64,000 nucleotides of DNA. It comes from Elgaria multicarinata webbii. Lineage: Eukaryota; Chordata; Lepidosauria; Squamata; Anguidae. Shown piece after piece: positions 51,501 to 54,369 of the stretch; the stretch's first letter is position 1; the number at the start of each line of letters is the position of its first letter. Made by a program: the position numbers and the translations under genes. The stretch covers positions 12,059,501-12,123,500 of the forward strand of contig NC_086179.1 of assembly GCF_023053635.1 (NCBI RefSeq), given 5' to 3'. The notes under the pieces are model-generated. The model saw only the letters and a program-made list of their open reading frames with translations. It ran no database searches and had not been told where the DNA came from.

Positions 51501-53607
51501 TGCCAACCCTGCTGCTATCGCTGATGTGCAGAAGGAGGGAATCTACACGTCGTACTGAAGGCGCTTGCGTGCGCCTCCAGTGCGCCGTCAAAACGATGGT
51601 GTAGACGGAGAAAGAAGAGACGGAGGAAGAGGCGGAGGAGCTGGCGGCTGGGGAACCAGCCGCGTCCTTGCTACTGCCGGCCTCCTGCTGCCGGGGTAAG
51701 AGCCACCCAGGTCAGAGAGCTCGGCGGAAGCCGAGCTCTCCGACCTGGGTGGCTCTTACCCAGGCAGCAGGAGGCTGGCGGGGAGGAGGCGGCGGCAAGG
51801 ATGCAGCCGGTTCCCCAGCCTCCTCCTCCTCCTCCTCTTCCTCCGTCTCTTCTTTCTCTGTCTACACCATCGTTTTGACGGTGCACTGGAGGCGCACGCA
51901 AGCGCCTTCAGTATGACGTGTAGATTCCCTCAAGGACCACTTCGCTTAATTCAGCCAGGGTAGAGGACGTGAACTTGGAAGCACATTGGGTACTTCTGGA
52001 ACTAGTATATGAATCGCTCTTTATAACTTGTCTGCCTTCAAGCCCCTTGCCTTCGGAAACAACACAACGTCTTTGCTGAAGTGCTGAGGGTGGCTCTAAT
52101 AAGCACTTCGTCACTCTGTGCGATCCTGTACGAGGACGCTGCTGTAAGTCAAGTGCAGCCTGGCAAGGCGGTTGCAGAGCAGTTGTTTTGCCATGCAAGA
52201 ACTGTGCTCGGTCTCCACCGGGCTGGACAGAACTGTCCCAGAGCCACGGCCGCCTGAACTGGGTGGGCGATAGGGAAAAGGAGTAACTCCTCGACATCGC
52301 ACCATGCACACTGCTAGAGGACTGTGGAACAGGGAGCTCAGGGAAGGTGCCCACCATCTGGATGAAGGATGCACATGGAACTGTGCACACATCATCCAAG
52401 AGGATGGTTATGTGCTACCTCCAGTATCCGAGGCAGTAAGCCTGTGTGCACCAGTTGCTGGGGAACATGGGTGGGAGGGTGCTGTTGCACCATGTCCTGC
52501 TTTGTGGGTCCCTGGCCGATGGCTGGTTGGCCACTGTGTGTACAGAGTGCTGGACTAGATGGACCCTTGGTCTGATCCAGCATCAGGGCACTTCTTACGT
52601 TCCTATGTAGGTCAATGCAAGCGTGGTGGTGCCTTCCCCCAGATTTGGTGTCCCTGGTTATGACCTATTTAAAGCCCTATACGGCTTGGGTCCTGGTCAT
52701 ATGAAAGACCGTATTCTCCCTTATGAACCTGCCCATGCTTTGAGATCTTCTGGAGAAGCCCTTCTTTCAGTCCCACCATCTTCACAGGCGCGCCTGGTAG
52801 GAACATGGGAGAGGGCCTTCTCGGTGGCTGCTCCAGTGCTTTAGAACTCTCTTCCCGGGGAAGCTAGGCTGGCTCCCTCCTTGATGGGCTTTTGAAAGCA
52901 GGCTAAAACTTGTTTGTTCCAGCAGGCCTTTGGAGAATAATCTGGTTCTCCATCTATGTTAAGGTGGACAACTGTAAAATTGTCGTGTGTTTTAAACATT
53001 TAATGTTTTAATATTGTATTTTTTAAAATTTAAATTTAAATTTTTGTACATTTCTTTTCCTAGGTTTACAATGTATATGTTTTTAAGTTTGTAAGGTCGC
53101 CTTGAGGCTCAGTATTGAGCAAACGGCAGGATACTACTACTACTACTACTAATAATAATAATAATAATAATAGACCCTTGACTTCACCCGCCTGCAGAGC
53201 GAGCCCTGGTAAAAGTGGGGTGGAAAGGGCAGATTTAGGTACCCCTTTTAAAAAAAACAAACTATGTTTCAAAGCCGAGCATGTTCTTAGCTATAATTAG
53301 CCAGTATCTCTTCTCTTCCGTCCTGCTGCAGAGCTGTGAACACTTGACGCAAGACCCTGTACGTGATGCAACCTGGGCCCTTTATATGTTCAACGGGGAA
53401 AGAGCTCAGAGGCTTATGATCACGGAGGAAAGTGATGCCTTCTCCAAGAACATAGCAGAAGACACAGAATTCCACTCCACCCTTTACCACCTGCTCCGAG
53501 ACGCTAGTACCGACGCGGGGATGGAGAGAGTCAGTCACACCCACTACCTCTTCATTGATGCTGTCTACCAGCTGCTCCTTGCTACCAGGGTGCTAACATA
53601 TGCTTAA
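16387..53607 (+). CDS. DNAI7: DNAI7 (CASC1), axonemal dynein-associated protein, complete gene in 16 coding exons
   Basis: Spliced, the 16 exons total 2175 bases (724 residues plus stop; human about 716), with every junction GT/AG and every phase matching. Residues 1-75 are Lys-rich and then a charged coiled coil ([17 protein letters not shown]). The CASC1 N-terminal region covers about 20-230, a poorly conserved linker about 250-380, and the CASC1 C-terminal region about 390-724, including PYQSWELRP (508-516). The family includes Chlamydomonas IC97 of inner-arm I1 dynein and acts in axonemal dynein function in motile cilia. The promoter has an X-box and forkhead site. The gene is divergent from ETFRF1 and convergent with IRAG2, as in human. 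No disruption is visible. Confidence 0.96.
16835..17760 (-). mobile_element. tRNA-derived SINE split by a hAT-like element
   Basis: The minus-strand SINE head is at the 17760 end ('gtagtgtagtggttagagcg', 'ttggactgaaactcagg'). Its tail is at 16835-16978 ('aaatggagagaaggaggagg'). The halves are separated by an unrelated block at about 16979-17632. Confidence 0.75.
16979..17632. mobile_element. Non-autonomous hAT-like transposon inside the SINE
   Basis: The ends are inverted: 'GTGTTTCTCAACCTTTTGAC' on the left and 'CCTGGGTTGAGAAATGCTGG' on the right, resembling hAT termini of the CAGTGTTTCTCAACC type. The interior is AT-rich with CTTCTCTGTTTTC repeats and no transposase frame. The exact 8-bp target duplication is obscure. 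Confidence 0.65.
18072..18235. repeat. Imperfect palindrome, probable degraded MITE
   Basis: 'gcagctgtccagatgctgga' is mirrored by 'cagcatctggacagcctcc', and the inner part has 'cataatccccagccagcat' against 'gggatgatgggaatggg'. It resembles the 'CCCAACCTGGTGCCCTCCAGATG' elements at 29330, 59714 and 62383. Confidence 0.5.
18714..18768. repeat. (TG)n(AG)n microsatellite
   Basis: About 13 TG units run directly into about 14 AG units. Confidence 0.95.
19030..19262 (-). mobile_element. tRNA-derived SINE
   Basis: The plus strand shows a TTTATT-rich tail, 'ctccattttatcttcacaac', 'ccctgtgaggtaagttgggc', 'tgactggcccaaagtcatcc', then the inverted tRNA-like head 'ctcagtccaacactttagcc'. It is near full length and of the same family as 13558, 16835, 30003, 60846 and 63233. 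Confidence 0.8.
19881..20372 (-). mobile_element. L2-like LINE 3' fragment
   Basis: It has a TTTATTTATTTA tail, then 'tatcccgccctatatcacga'. Further in it shows the antisense of the polymerase end: 'gagaaagccctctcccacgt', 'aggcgctccctcaagtatcg', 'gtttagggccttaaatgcc'. Confidence 0.8.
20630..20647 (+). CDS. DNAI7: DNAI7 exon 2 (18-base microexon)
   Basis: It encodes GPKKKK between acceptor CATTTAG and donor GTAGGT, phase 0 on both sides. Joined to ATG it gives MGPKKKK, matching the MGPK start of the human protein as I recall it. It is followed immediately by a GGTA/GATA repeat. Confidence 0.9.
20648..20680. repeat. (GTAG)n(ATAG)n microsatellite at exon 2 donor
   Basis: GTAG units begin at the DNAI7 exon 2 donor itself and change into ATAG units. 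Tandem GTAG copies offer several potential GT donors in register. Confidence 0.85.
21271..21347 (-). mobile_element. CR1 3' terminal fragment
   Basis: 'attcatagaatcataaagtt' and 'ccaaccccctgctcaatgca' are the inverted CR1 terminus; the copy is very short. Confidence 0.8.
21652..21840 (+). mobile_element. AGGGTGACCATAT-family element, largely one half
   Basis: It contains 'aggcagggctccttcagctt', 'tgttgtgatggagagggaat' and the end 'ttcatatggtcaccct'. A short piece of the opposite arm precedes it (21652-21712). Confidence 0.75.
23295..23366 (+). repeat. LINE terminus with (GAT)n microsatellite
   Basis: 'ggaggagaggcgggtaacaa' is followed by ATAAATAGATGATG and about ten GAT units. Confidence 0.7.
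23775..23859 (+). CDS. DNAI7: DNAI7 exon 3
   Basis: 85 bases, phase 0 to 1, residues 8-36: [20 protein letters not shown], then EERRLLEE. This is the basic N-terminus leading into the charged coiled coil; the human protein has KVTKAERLKLLQEEEERRLK here. Acceptor GTTCAG|TCT, donor GAAG|GTAAGG. Confidence 0.97.
24490..25272 (+). mobile_element. L2-clade LINE 3' part with (TAA)n tail
   Basis: An open frame (24528-25031) reads '[20 protein letters not shown]', '[20 protein letters not shown]', '[20 protein letters not shown]' and '[20 protein letters not shown]'. This is the L2-type polymerase C-terminus from a family different from that at 8580. It ends 'tgtacagcaccatgtacatt' followed by TAA/ACA repeats. 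It is 5' truncated. Confidence 0.9.
25748..26010 (-). mobile_element. L2-like LINE 3' fragment
   Basis: A TTTATTTATTTC tail, then 'tcttggcctccttacggaac' and 'caaggccttcttaaaagtgg', the antisense non-coding 3' end of an L2-type LINE. Confidence 0.6.
26215..26905 (+). mobile_element. L2-clade LINE 3' part with (ATT)n tail
   Basis: The open frame 26204-26698 reads '[20 protein letters not shown]', '[20 protein letters not shown]', '[20 protein letters not shown]' and '[20 protein letters not shown]'. The 3' end has 'ttctccgccttgatccaaag', 'ggagaggcgggtaagaaata' and ATT repeats. Confidence 0.9.
27168..27259 (+). CDS. DNAI7: DNAI7 exon 4
   Basis: 92 bases, phase 1 to 0, residues 36-66: (E)[19 protein letters not shown], then [11 protein letters not shown]. 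It is a highly charged predicted coiled coil. Acceptor TTTTCCAG|AGC, donor AAA|GTTAGT. Confidence 0.96.
27430..27590 (+). mobile_element. L2-like LINE 3' end
   Basis: 'ctgtaaaccgcccagagagc', 'ggctatgggggcggtatata' and an (AATA)n tail; sense orientation in intron 4 of DNAI7. Confidence 0.85.
28446..28665 (-). mobile_element. CR1 LINE 3' end
   Basis: It opens AATCATAGAATCATAGAATA followed by 'gcagagttggaaggggccta' and continues to 'attgtcgtactgctctattc'. It is shorter than the copies at 35336 and 56488. Confidence 0.85.
28786..28887 (+). CDS. DNAI7: DNAI7 exon 5
   Basis: 102 bases, phase 0 to 0, residues 67-100: [20 protein letters not shown], then [14 protein letters not shown]. It aligns with the human segment DLERRNEELEELYLLE. 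Acceptor CCACACAG|GAT, donor AAG|GTACGC. Confidence 0.97.
29330..29433. mobile_element. Short hAT-like MITE (CCTTCCCTAACCTGGTGCCC ends)
   Basis: Left end 'cagccttccctaacctggtg', right end the complement 'caccaggttggggaagactg'. A ~104 bp palindrome. Relatives are at 45064, 59714 and 62383. Confidence 0.7.
29515..29533. repeat. (CTT)n microsatellite
   Basis: A short CTT run, 44 bases upstream of DNAI7 exon 6; it may add to the pyrimidine content near the acceptor. Confidence 0.8.
29577..29714 (+). CDS. DNAI7: DNAI7 exon 6
   Basis: 138 bases, phase 0 to 0, residues 101-146: [20 protein letters not shown], then [20 protein letters not shown] and SNRVLE. Human has QWKHYIQCDGSPDPSVAQEM here, so this is the most conserved part of the CASC1 N-terminal region. 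Acceptor TTCCTAG|TGG, donor GAA|GTAAGT. Confidence 0.98.
30003..30232 (+). mobile_element. tRNA-derived SINE
   Basis: The head is 'gagagccagtgtagtggctg' and 'gagtgttggactgggaattg', with a box B-like 'gggttctaatcc'. The body has 'gtgactttgggccagtcaca' and 'acctcacagggttgttgtga', and the tail is 'acaaatgtaataaataaaca'. It is sense-oriented within DNAI7 intron 6. Confidence 0.85.
30490..31550 (-). mobile_element. Degraded L2-clade LINE fragments
   Basis: The minus strand carries broken polymerase end motifs: '[20 protein letters not shown]' (near 30850-30909) and '[13 protein letters not shown]' (near 30590). 31365-31550 looks like a second piece of similar kind. The sequence between (31030-31330) was not recognised. 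Confidence 0.6.
32091..32237 (+). CDS. DNAI7: DNAI7 exon 7
   Basis: 147 bases, phase 0 to 0, residues 147-195: [20 protein letters not shown], then [20 protein letters not shown] and NEATEQLLK. Human has LIEKLKFILLETPPCDLQDK. Acceptor CTTCTAG|TTA, donor AAG|GTAAAG. Confidence 0.97.
32678..32814. mobile_element. Foldback DNA transposon
   Basis: It opens GGGCCTGTTCAGACAACACG followed by 'ctaagccatggttag' and closes with the complementary 'ggttcacacgacacactaag'. Same family as the KRAS 3' UTR insertions. Confidence 0.7.
32825..33012 (+). mobile_element. AGGGTGACCATAT-family element, half copy
   Basis: It starts at the family's centre ('agagtgaccagatacgaaag') and runs through 'cagcttta', 'ttcacca' and 'acacctgctgaaattccc' to the end 'ccatagggtcacccta'. 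Confidence 0.8.
33060..33192. mobile_element. Foldback MITE (ATCCTATGCATGTTTA-type ends)
   Basis: The left half ('acaatcctgtgaatgtttaa', 'cccagaactcccagcattcc') is mirrored by the right half ('ggaatgctgggagttttttt', 'aacatccataagattgtgcc'). Other copies are near 36465-36555 and, partly, 55330-55400. Confidence 0.7.
33370..34375 (+). mobile_element. CR1-like LINE 3' ends, two successive copies, first one split
   Basis: 'gtgctacctccagta...gaggcagta', 'gctggggaacatgggtggg' and 'tgtcctgcttgtgggttcct' occur twice (from 33423 and from 34190). The second copy also retains '[20 protein letters not shown]', a CR1-group ORF end. The first copy is interrupted at 33536-33922 by a GC-rich palindrome. Confidence 0.7.
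33536..33922. mobile_element. GC-rich long foldback element, copy A
   Basis: The arms begin 'ggcactatctacacgctgta' and end 'tacagcgtgtagacagggcc', then run inward through 'ctgaaggcgcatgcatgcgc', 'acgaccccaaaacgatggtg', 'cagcccagaagagacggagg' and their complements to a centre near 33730. It interrupts a CR1-like repeat, which proves insertion. Long ORFs here (33454-34164 +, 33540-33887 -) arise from GC richness and are not genes. Confidence 0.85.
35082..35185 (+). CDS. DNAI7: DNAI7 exon 8
   Basis: 104 bases, phase 0 to 2, residues 196-230: [20 protein letters not shown], then [14 protein letters not shown](R). Human has DSGNMEKVIKDENVTLYVWA then NLKKNPR. Acceptor TTTCTAG|CAA, donor CAG|GTATGG. 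Confidence 0.98.
35336..35805 (-). mobile_element. CR1 LINE 3' end
   Basis: Inverted CR1 terminus at 35336 ('agaatcatagaatagtatag'). The minus frame 35415-35762 reads '[20 protein letters not shown]', '[20 protein letters not shown]', '[20 protein letters not shown]', the CR1 polymerase end. Its 5' side continues into the block that was later duplicated to 40132. Confidence 0.92.
35768..36490. repeat. Source copy of a ~720 bp duplicated block
   Basis: From 'ctggttgccctcctctgaac' to 'tgtttagacagaaaaagg' this block is nearly identical, by eye, to 40132-40856, with only scattered substitutions and one small indel. Here both ends are embedded in longer repeats (CR1 on the left, a palindromic MITE on the right), so this is the likely source. 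Confidence 0.9.
36465..36555. mobile_element. Foldback MITE (ATCCTATGCATGTTTA-type ends)
   Basis: 'atgtttagacagaaaaaggt' and 'cctacaactcccag' on the left mirror 'aacttttttctgtctaaaca' and 'tgcataggat' on the right. Confidence 0.7.
36594..37448. mobile_element. Foldback DNA transposon split by an L2-like LINE tail
   Basis: The left part (36594-36800) has 'gggtttggacaacatgataa' and many 'aaccaacggtgg' motifs. The right part (37325-37448) has 'gattattatgtcgtgtgggg'. Between them lies a sense L2-type 3' end (about 36945-37317: 'ctactcccagactgtggagt', 'gatggagaggcgggtaagaa', (AAT)n). Confidence 0.6.
37696..37981 (+). CDS. DNAI7: DNAI7 exon 9
   Basis: 286 bases, phase 2 to 0, residues 230-325. 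It opens [20 protein letters not shown], then [20 protein letters not shown] (human [20 protein letters not shown]), followed by a Lys/Ser-rich, weakly conserved linker ending EQSTDSST. It is the longest coding exon here. Acceptor ACAACCAG|GTT, donor ACG|GTAAGG. Confidence 0.97.
38444..38961. mobile_element. Non-autonomous hAT-like transposon with 8-bp target duplication
   Basis: The ends are inverted: TAGGGCTATGTACC and GTGCCCAGCTCTA. Flanks are GTTTAGTT (38436-38443) and GTTTAGAT (38962-38969), 7 of 8 identical, as expected for hAT. The interior has many 'ggatccgaattcgg'-like inverted motifs and no transposase frame. Confidence 0.75.
38990..39110 (+). mobile_element. LINE 3' tail fragment
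   Basis: 'gtaaaccaccttgagagggc' and 'aaggtggcctataaaac' resemble an L2-type 3' terminus, ending in a weak A-rich tail. Confidence 0.55.
39168..39276 (+). CDS. DNAI7: DNAI7 exon 10
   Basis: 109 bases, phase 0 to 1, residues 326-362: [20 protein letters not shown], then [16 protein letters not shown]. This part of the protein varies between species, so the assignment rests on the open frame, good splice sites (TTTCTAG|GTC and AGAG|GTACTT) and phase agreement with exons 9 and 11. Confidence 0.88.
39345..39506 (+). mobile_element. AGGGTGACCATAT-family element, half copy
   Basis: It runs from 'ctggtcactgtggaat' through 'tgatgaagagggaatttgac' to 'ccatcgggccaccctag', 30 bases short of DNAI7 exon 11. 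The acceptor region thus abuts transposon sequence. Confidence 0.75.
39536..39699 (+). CDS. DNAI7: DNAI7 exon 11
   Basis: 164 bases, phase 1 to 0, residues 362-416: [20 protein letters not shown], then [20 protein letters not shown] and [15 protein letters not shown]. Human has VVDLCQFTTLGGVYHLDILE, then LPPQCKPVKGWMIVE. Acceptor TTTTTTAG|TGC, donor GAA|GTAATT. Confidence 0.98.
40030..41275. mobile_element. Foldback DNA transposon split by the duplicated block
   Basis: Left end 'cagttcagacaacgcatttc' and right end 'aacgtgttgtctgaactcag' are complementary. The interior carries 'gggaaaactccac...' motifs in both orientations. The copy of the 720 bp block (40132-40856) sits inside, so it inserted after the transposon. 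Confidence 0.7.
40132..40856. repeat. Derived copy of the ~720 bp duplicated block
   Basis: Nearly identical to 35768-36490 and in the same orientation, 4.4 kb away, in DNAI7 intron 11. Both junctions cut through repeats that are complete only at the source. No poly(A) tail or clear target duplication is visible, which argues against retroposition. Confidence 0.9.
42178..42328 (+). CDS. DNAI7: DNAI7 exon 12
   Basis: 151 bases, phase 0 to 1, residues 417-467: [20 protein letters not shown], then [20 protein letters not shown] and [10 protein letters not shown]. Human ends this exon NVIFFEDPVVVRWDAEG. Acceptor GCCGAAAG|GTG, donor GAAG|GTGCAC. Confidence 0.97.
42786..43420. mobile_element. Possible TCTACAC-ended element
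   Basis: 'gggcccgtctacacttgtct' at the left and 'atagtgtagatcctgcca' at the right form a short inverted pair like the ends of the GC-rich palindromes. The interior (including a GGGGGA-rich stretch at 43045-43090) is not palindromic. Weak evidence. Confidence 0.35.
43600..43760 (+). mobile_element. L2-like LINE 3' end
   Basis: 'tgtaaaccacccagagagct', 'tatggggcgggatataaatg' and an (AATA)n tail. A further sense copy with a duplicated 'aaccgcccagagagct' lies at 44060-44140. Confidence 0.85.
44060..44140 (+). mobile_element. L2-like LINE 3' end
   Basis: 'gaaccgcccagagagct' appears twice, then 'cggctattgggcggtataaa' and an AATAAATAAATA tail. Confidence 0.85.
44227..44420 (-). mobile_element. CR1-like retroposon fragment
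   Basis: 'taggaagataggaagctggc', 'gtcagacctgggtccatcta' and 'gcccagtattgtcaacactg' match the 'ggtccatctagtccagcat' repeat class seen at 55774 and 56041. Confidence 0.55.
44613..44827 (+). CDS. DNAI7: DNAI7 exon 13
   Basis: 215 bases, phase 1 to 0, residues 467-538: (G)[18 protein letters not shown], then [16 protein letters not shown] and [15 protein letters not shown]. Human has [16 protein letters not shown] and FTEIQIQIK; this is the strongest signature of the C-terminal region. Acceptor GTAAAAG|GCA, donor AAG|GTATGC. Confidence 0.98.
45064..45192. mobile_element. Short hAT-like MITE
   Basis: 'aaccttcctcaacctggtac' on the left and 'gagcaccacattggggaaag' on the right, with 'ggattacaacttcaattatt' against 'aggaactgtagtccaac'. 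Same class as 29330-29433. Confidence 0.6.
45250..45757. mobile_element. Non-autonomous hAT-like transposon with 8-bp target duplication
   Basis: Inverted ends TAGGGGTGTGC and GCACACCTCTA. Flanks GTATTTTC (45242-45249) and GTATTTCC (45758-45765) match at 7 of 8. The interior contains an imperfect direct repeat of about 100 bases (45438-45540 and 45598-45700, sharing 'ggcaccatgacacctcatg' and 'atgccaagactcaagccaat'). No transposase frame. Confidence 0.8.
46415..46585 (+). CDS. DNAI7: DNAI7 exon 14
   Basis: 171 bases, phase 0 to 0, residues 539-595: [20 protein letters not shown], then [20 protein letters not shown] and [17 protein letters not shown]. Human has LEGTWMTPIPFIIALKEAGL then NIFPTRHSHFYVIINNK. 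Acceptor GGAAACAG|GAC, donor AAG|GTAAGC. Confidence 0.97.
46727..47145. mobile_element. GC-rich long foldback element, copy B
   Basis: Left 'ccaaatctacacagcgtact' and right 'agtacgctgtgtagatcccc' are complementary, and the arms continue through 'gaaggcgcacgcaagcgcct' to a non-palindromic centre (about 46875-46985) rich in 'gggctggggctgg'. It differs from copies A, C and D by this larger loop. Overlapping long ORFs on the minus strand (46569-47250) are artefacts of composition. Confidence 0.85.
47263..47690 (-). mobile_element. L2-clade LINE 3' end
   Basis: The minus frame 47270-47662 reads '[20 protein letters not shown]' and '[20 protein letters not shown]'. By eye it is nearly identical to the end of 8580-9480, but truncated further at its 5' side. 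Confidence 0.9.
47714..48034. mobile_element. AGGGTGACCATAT-family foldback element, full palindrome
   Basis: It begins AGGGTGACCATATGAAAAGT and ends 'tttgtatggtcaccctat', with a centre near 47878-47890. The arms contain 'ctttaacagttgtattgaaa' and its complement. Confidence 0.85.
48483..48530. repeat. (ATT)n microsatellite
   Basis: About 15 ATT units immediately before the MITE at 48533. Confidence 0.95.
48533..48682. mobile_element. Short foldback DNA transposon (TTTCTTCGATT ends)
   Basis: 'gtatttcttcgattgtaaga' at the left, 'cttagaattgaatgaatac' at the right; second copy of the element at 189-360, with the same 'gcacactaatttcagta' interior. Confidence 0.75.
49172..49285 (+). CDS. DNAI7: DNAI7 exon 15
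   Basis: 114 bases, phase 0 to 0, residues 596-633: [20 protein letters not shown], then [18 protein letters not shown]. Human has QMALLSSAFAFGWSKWN and KVVFK. Acceptor TTATCTAG|ACA, donor AAG|GTGCGT. Confidence 0.97.
50178..50668 (+). mobile_element. CR1 LINE 3' end
   Basis: The open frame 50178-50588 reads '[20 protein letters not shown]', '[20 protein letters not shown]', '[20 protein letters not shown]' and '[19 protein letters not shown]'. It ends with the terminus 'aaccctgctattctatgatt'. Confidence 0.93.
50668..51320 (+). mobile_element. L2-like LINE 3' end split by an antisense L2-like tail
   Basis: Sense parts at 50668-50797 ('tgctgctcccagactgtgga') and 51197-51320 ('gccttgatccaaacggagag') are separated by an antisense copy at 50798-51196 that starts with a (TTTA)n tail and 'gccgaagctctctgggcggt'. 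This gives a nested, head-on LINE pair. Confidence 0.75.
51536..51932. mobile_element. GC-rich long foldback element, copy C
   Basis: It opens 'gggaatctacacgtcgtact' and closes with the complement 'agtatgacgtgtagattccc'. The centre is near 51728 (GAGCTCGGCGGAAGCCGAGCTC). The arms contain 'gatggtgtagacggagaaag' and 'tcctgctgccggggtaagag' with their complements. Confidence 0.85.
52405..52612 (+). mobile_element. CR1-like LINE 3' end
   Basis: 'tatgtgctacctccagtatc', 'gctggggaacatgggtggga', 'gtcctgctttgtgggtccct' and 'ctggactagatggacccttg'; same class as 33370-34375. Confidence 0.7.
52635..53171 (+). mobile_element. L2-clade LINE 3' end with (TAC)n(TAA)n tail
   Basis: The frame 52623-52844 reads '[20 protein letters not shown]', '[20 protein letters not shown]' and '[13 protein letters not shown]'. 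The 3' end has 'gtcgccttgaggctcagtat' and a TAC/TAA microsatellite. It is yet another L2-type family. Confidence 0.85.
53332..53607 (+). CDS. DNAI7: DNAI7 exon 16 (last coding exon)
   Basis: 276 bases including TAA, residues 634-724: [20 protein letters not shown], then [20 protein letters not shown], '[18 protein letters not shown]' and the C-terminus '[11 protein letters not shown]'. Human has NWALLMFSGDRAQRLKIKEE, then SEAF and a C-terminal LLSTRLLSYS. Acceptor CTGCTGCAG|AGC, phase 0. Confidence 0.98.
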   Translation, partial: SCEHLTQDPVRDATWALYMFNGERAQRLMITEESDAFSKNIAEDTEFHSTLYHLLRDASTDAGMERVSHTHYLFIDAVYQLLLATRVLTYA

Positions 53608-53630
53608 GACGTCACGTGCCATTTAAGAAC

Positions 53631-53636
53631 TTTATT
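53631..53636 (-). terminator. IRAG2: IRAG2 candidate poly(A) signal
   Basis: Plus-strand TTTATT reads AATAAA on the minus strand. It is the only canonical hexamer I see in the ~490 bases downstream of the IRAG2 stop. It lies 24 bases past the DNAI7 stop, so cleavage would fall near or inside the DNAI7 coding end on the opposite strand. Confidence 0.55.
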
Positions 53637-54125
53637 GAGTCGAAGACGCTCCCGCCAATAAAATAAAGAGGTTGAAGTCCGCAATCGGTTCACATTTCAG
53701 AGATTATTATTATTATTTTTTTAAAAAAGAGAAACAAACAAAAATAAATACTTTACTCCTAGGCCATGTACGGACCTGCTATATTCACTCCCAAAGATTT
53801 CTTAAAATATATTTCCCAAGATTTTCAGCAAGATGGTGGGAGAGGAGGGAAAAGGTCATTTTTTAAGAGTAGTAATTTGGAAGATACACTTGCTGCACCA
53901 GGAAGGACCGAACTGCGTTTCATTTTGAAACTGCATCCCCAAAGCTCACTACTAATGTCAAAGTCTCAAACAATGCTAAGATATTGTGTCTCAAAGCTGC
54001 ATCCTTCTACATACAGGGCCTTGAATTATGTTGAAGGTAAAAAGCTTGAACCATCCATCTCCTTGCCACCAGCTGGGTCCCCAGGGATGAGTCCAGAGGA
54101 ACCCATTTAGAACTCCACCAGTGAA
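53637..54125 (-). other. IRAG2: IRAG2 3' UTR (inferred)
   Basis: Minus-strand sequence between the IRAG2 stop and its first canonical poly(A) hexamer. No repeat was recognised in it. The ORFs at 53672-54110 on the plus strand have no family features. Confidence 0.6.
53657..53667 (+). terminator. DNAI7: DNAI7 poly(A) signal (two overlapping AATAAA)
   Basis: AATAAAATAAA, 50 bases after the stop codon, gives a very short 3' UTR (about 70-80 bases). Confidence 0.85.
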
Positions 54126-54369
54126 TTATACAGGTGGTGGGCCTTGGTGCTGGAGAGCGGTATATGGCCACAGCAGCTGCTGTACTGAAGTCCAAGCGTC
54201 CCCAGTCCCAACAGAGGCGGCTTCTGCAGAAGTTCGGAACGACAAGCCCATGATGAACGTTGAAAGAACAGCAAGGAACACAATTGCGACGACGGAAACG
54301 TAGAGGGCCTTGCTAGGCCTGCAGAAGGAAGTCCTAACGGATGAGACCCAAGAGAAAGCTCTGGTACAC
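54126..54369 (-). CDS. IRAG2: IRAG2 last coding exon: membrane anchor and KASH-like tail
   Basis: It encodes (E)[20 protein letters not shown], the hydrophobic span [18 protein letters not shown], and a lumenal tail including [16 protein letters not shown], then TAA. The acceptor CTCCTACAG|GTG is strong, and the first base completes a Glu codon begun in the previous exon. A Pro-Pro-Pro plus small hydrophobic residue at the very C-terminus is the KASH hallmark for SUN binding. Confidence 0.92.

Noticed and set aside
52060-52143. Extra DNAI7 exon between exons 15 and 16
   Set aside because: Exon 15 (…SNVVFK) joins exon 16 (SCEHLTQ…) directly in phase 0, matching human VVFK-VREHLTEA; nothing is missing.
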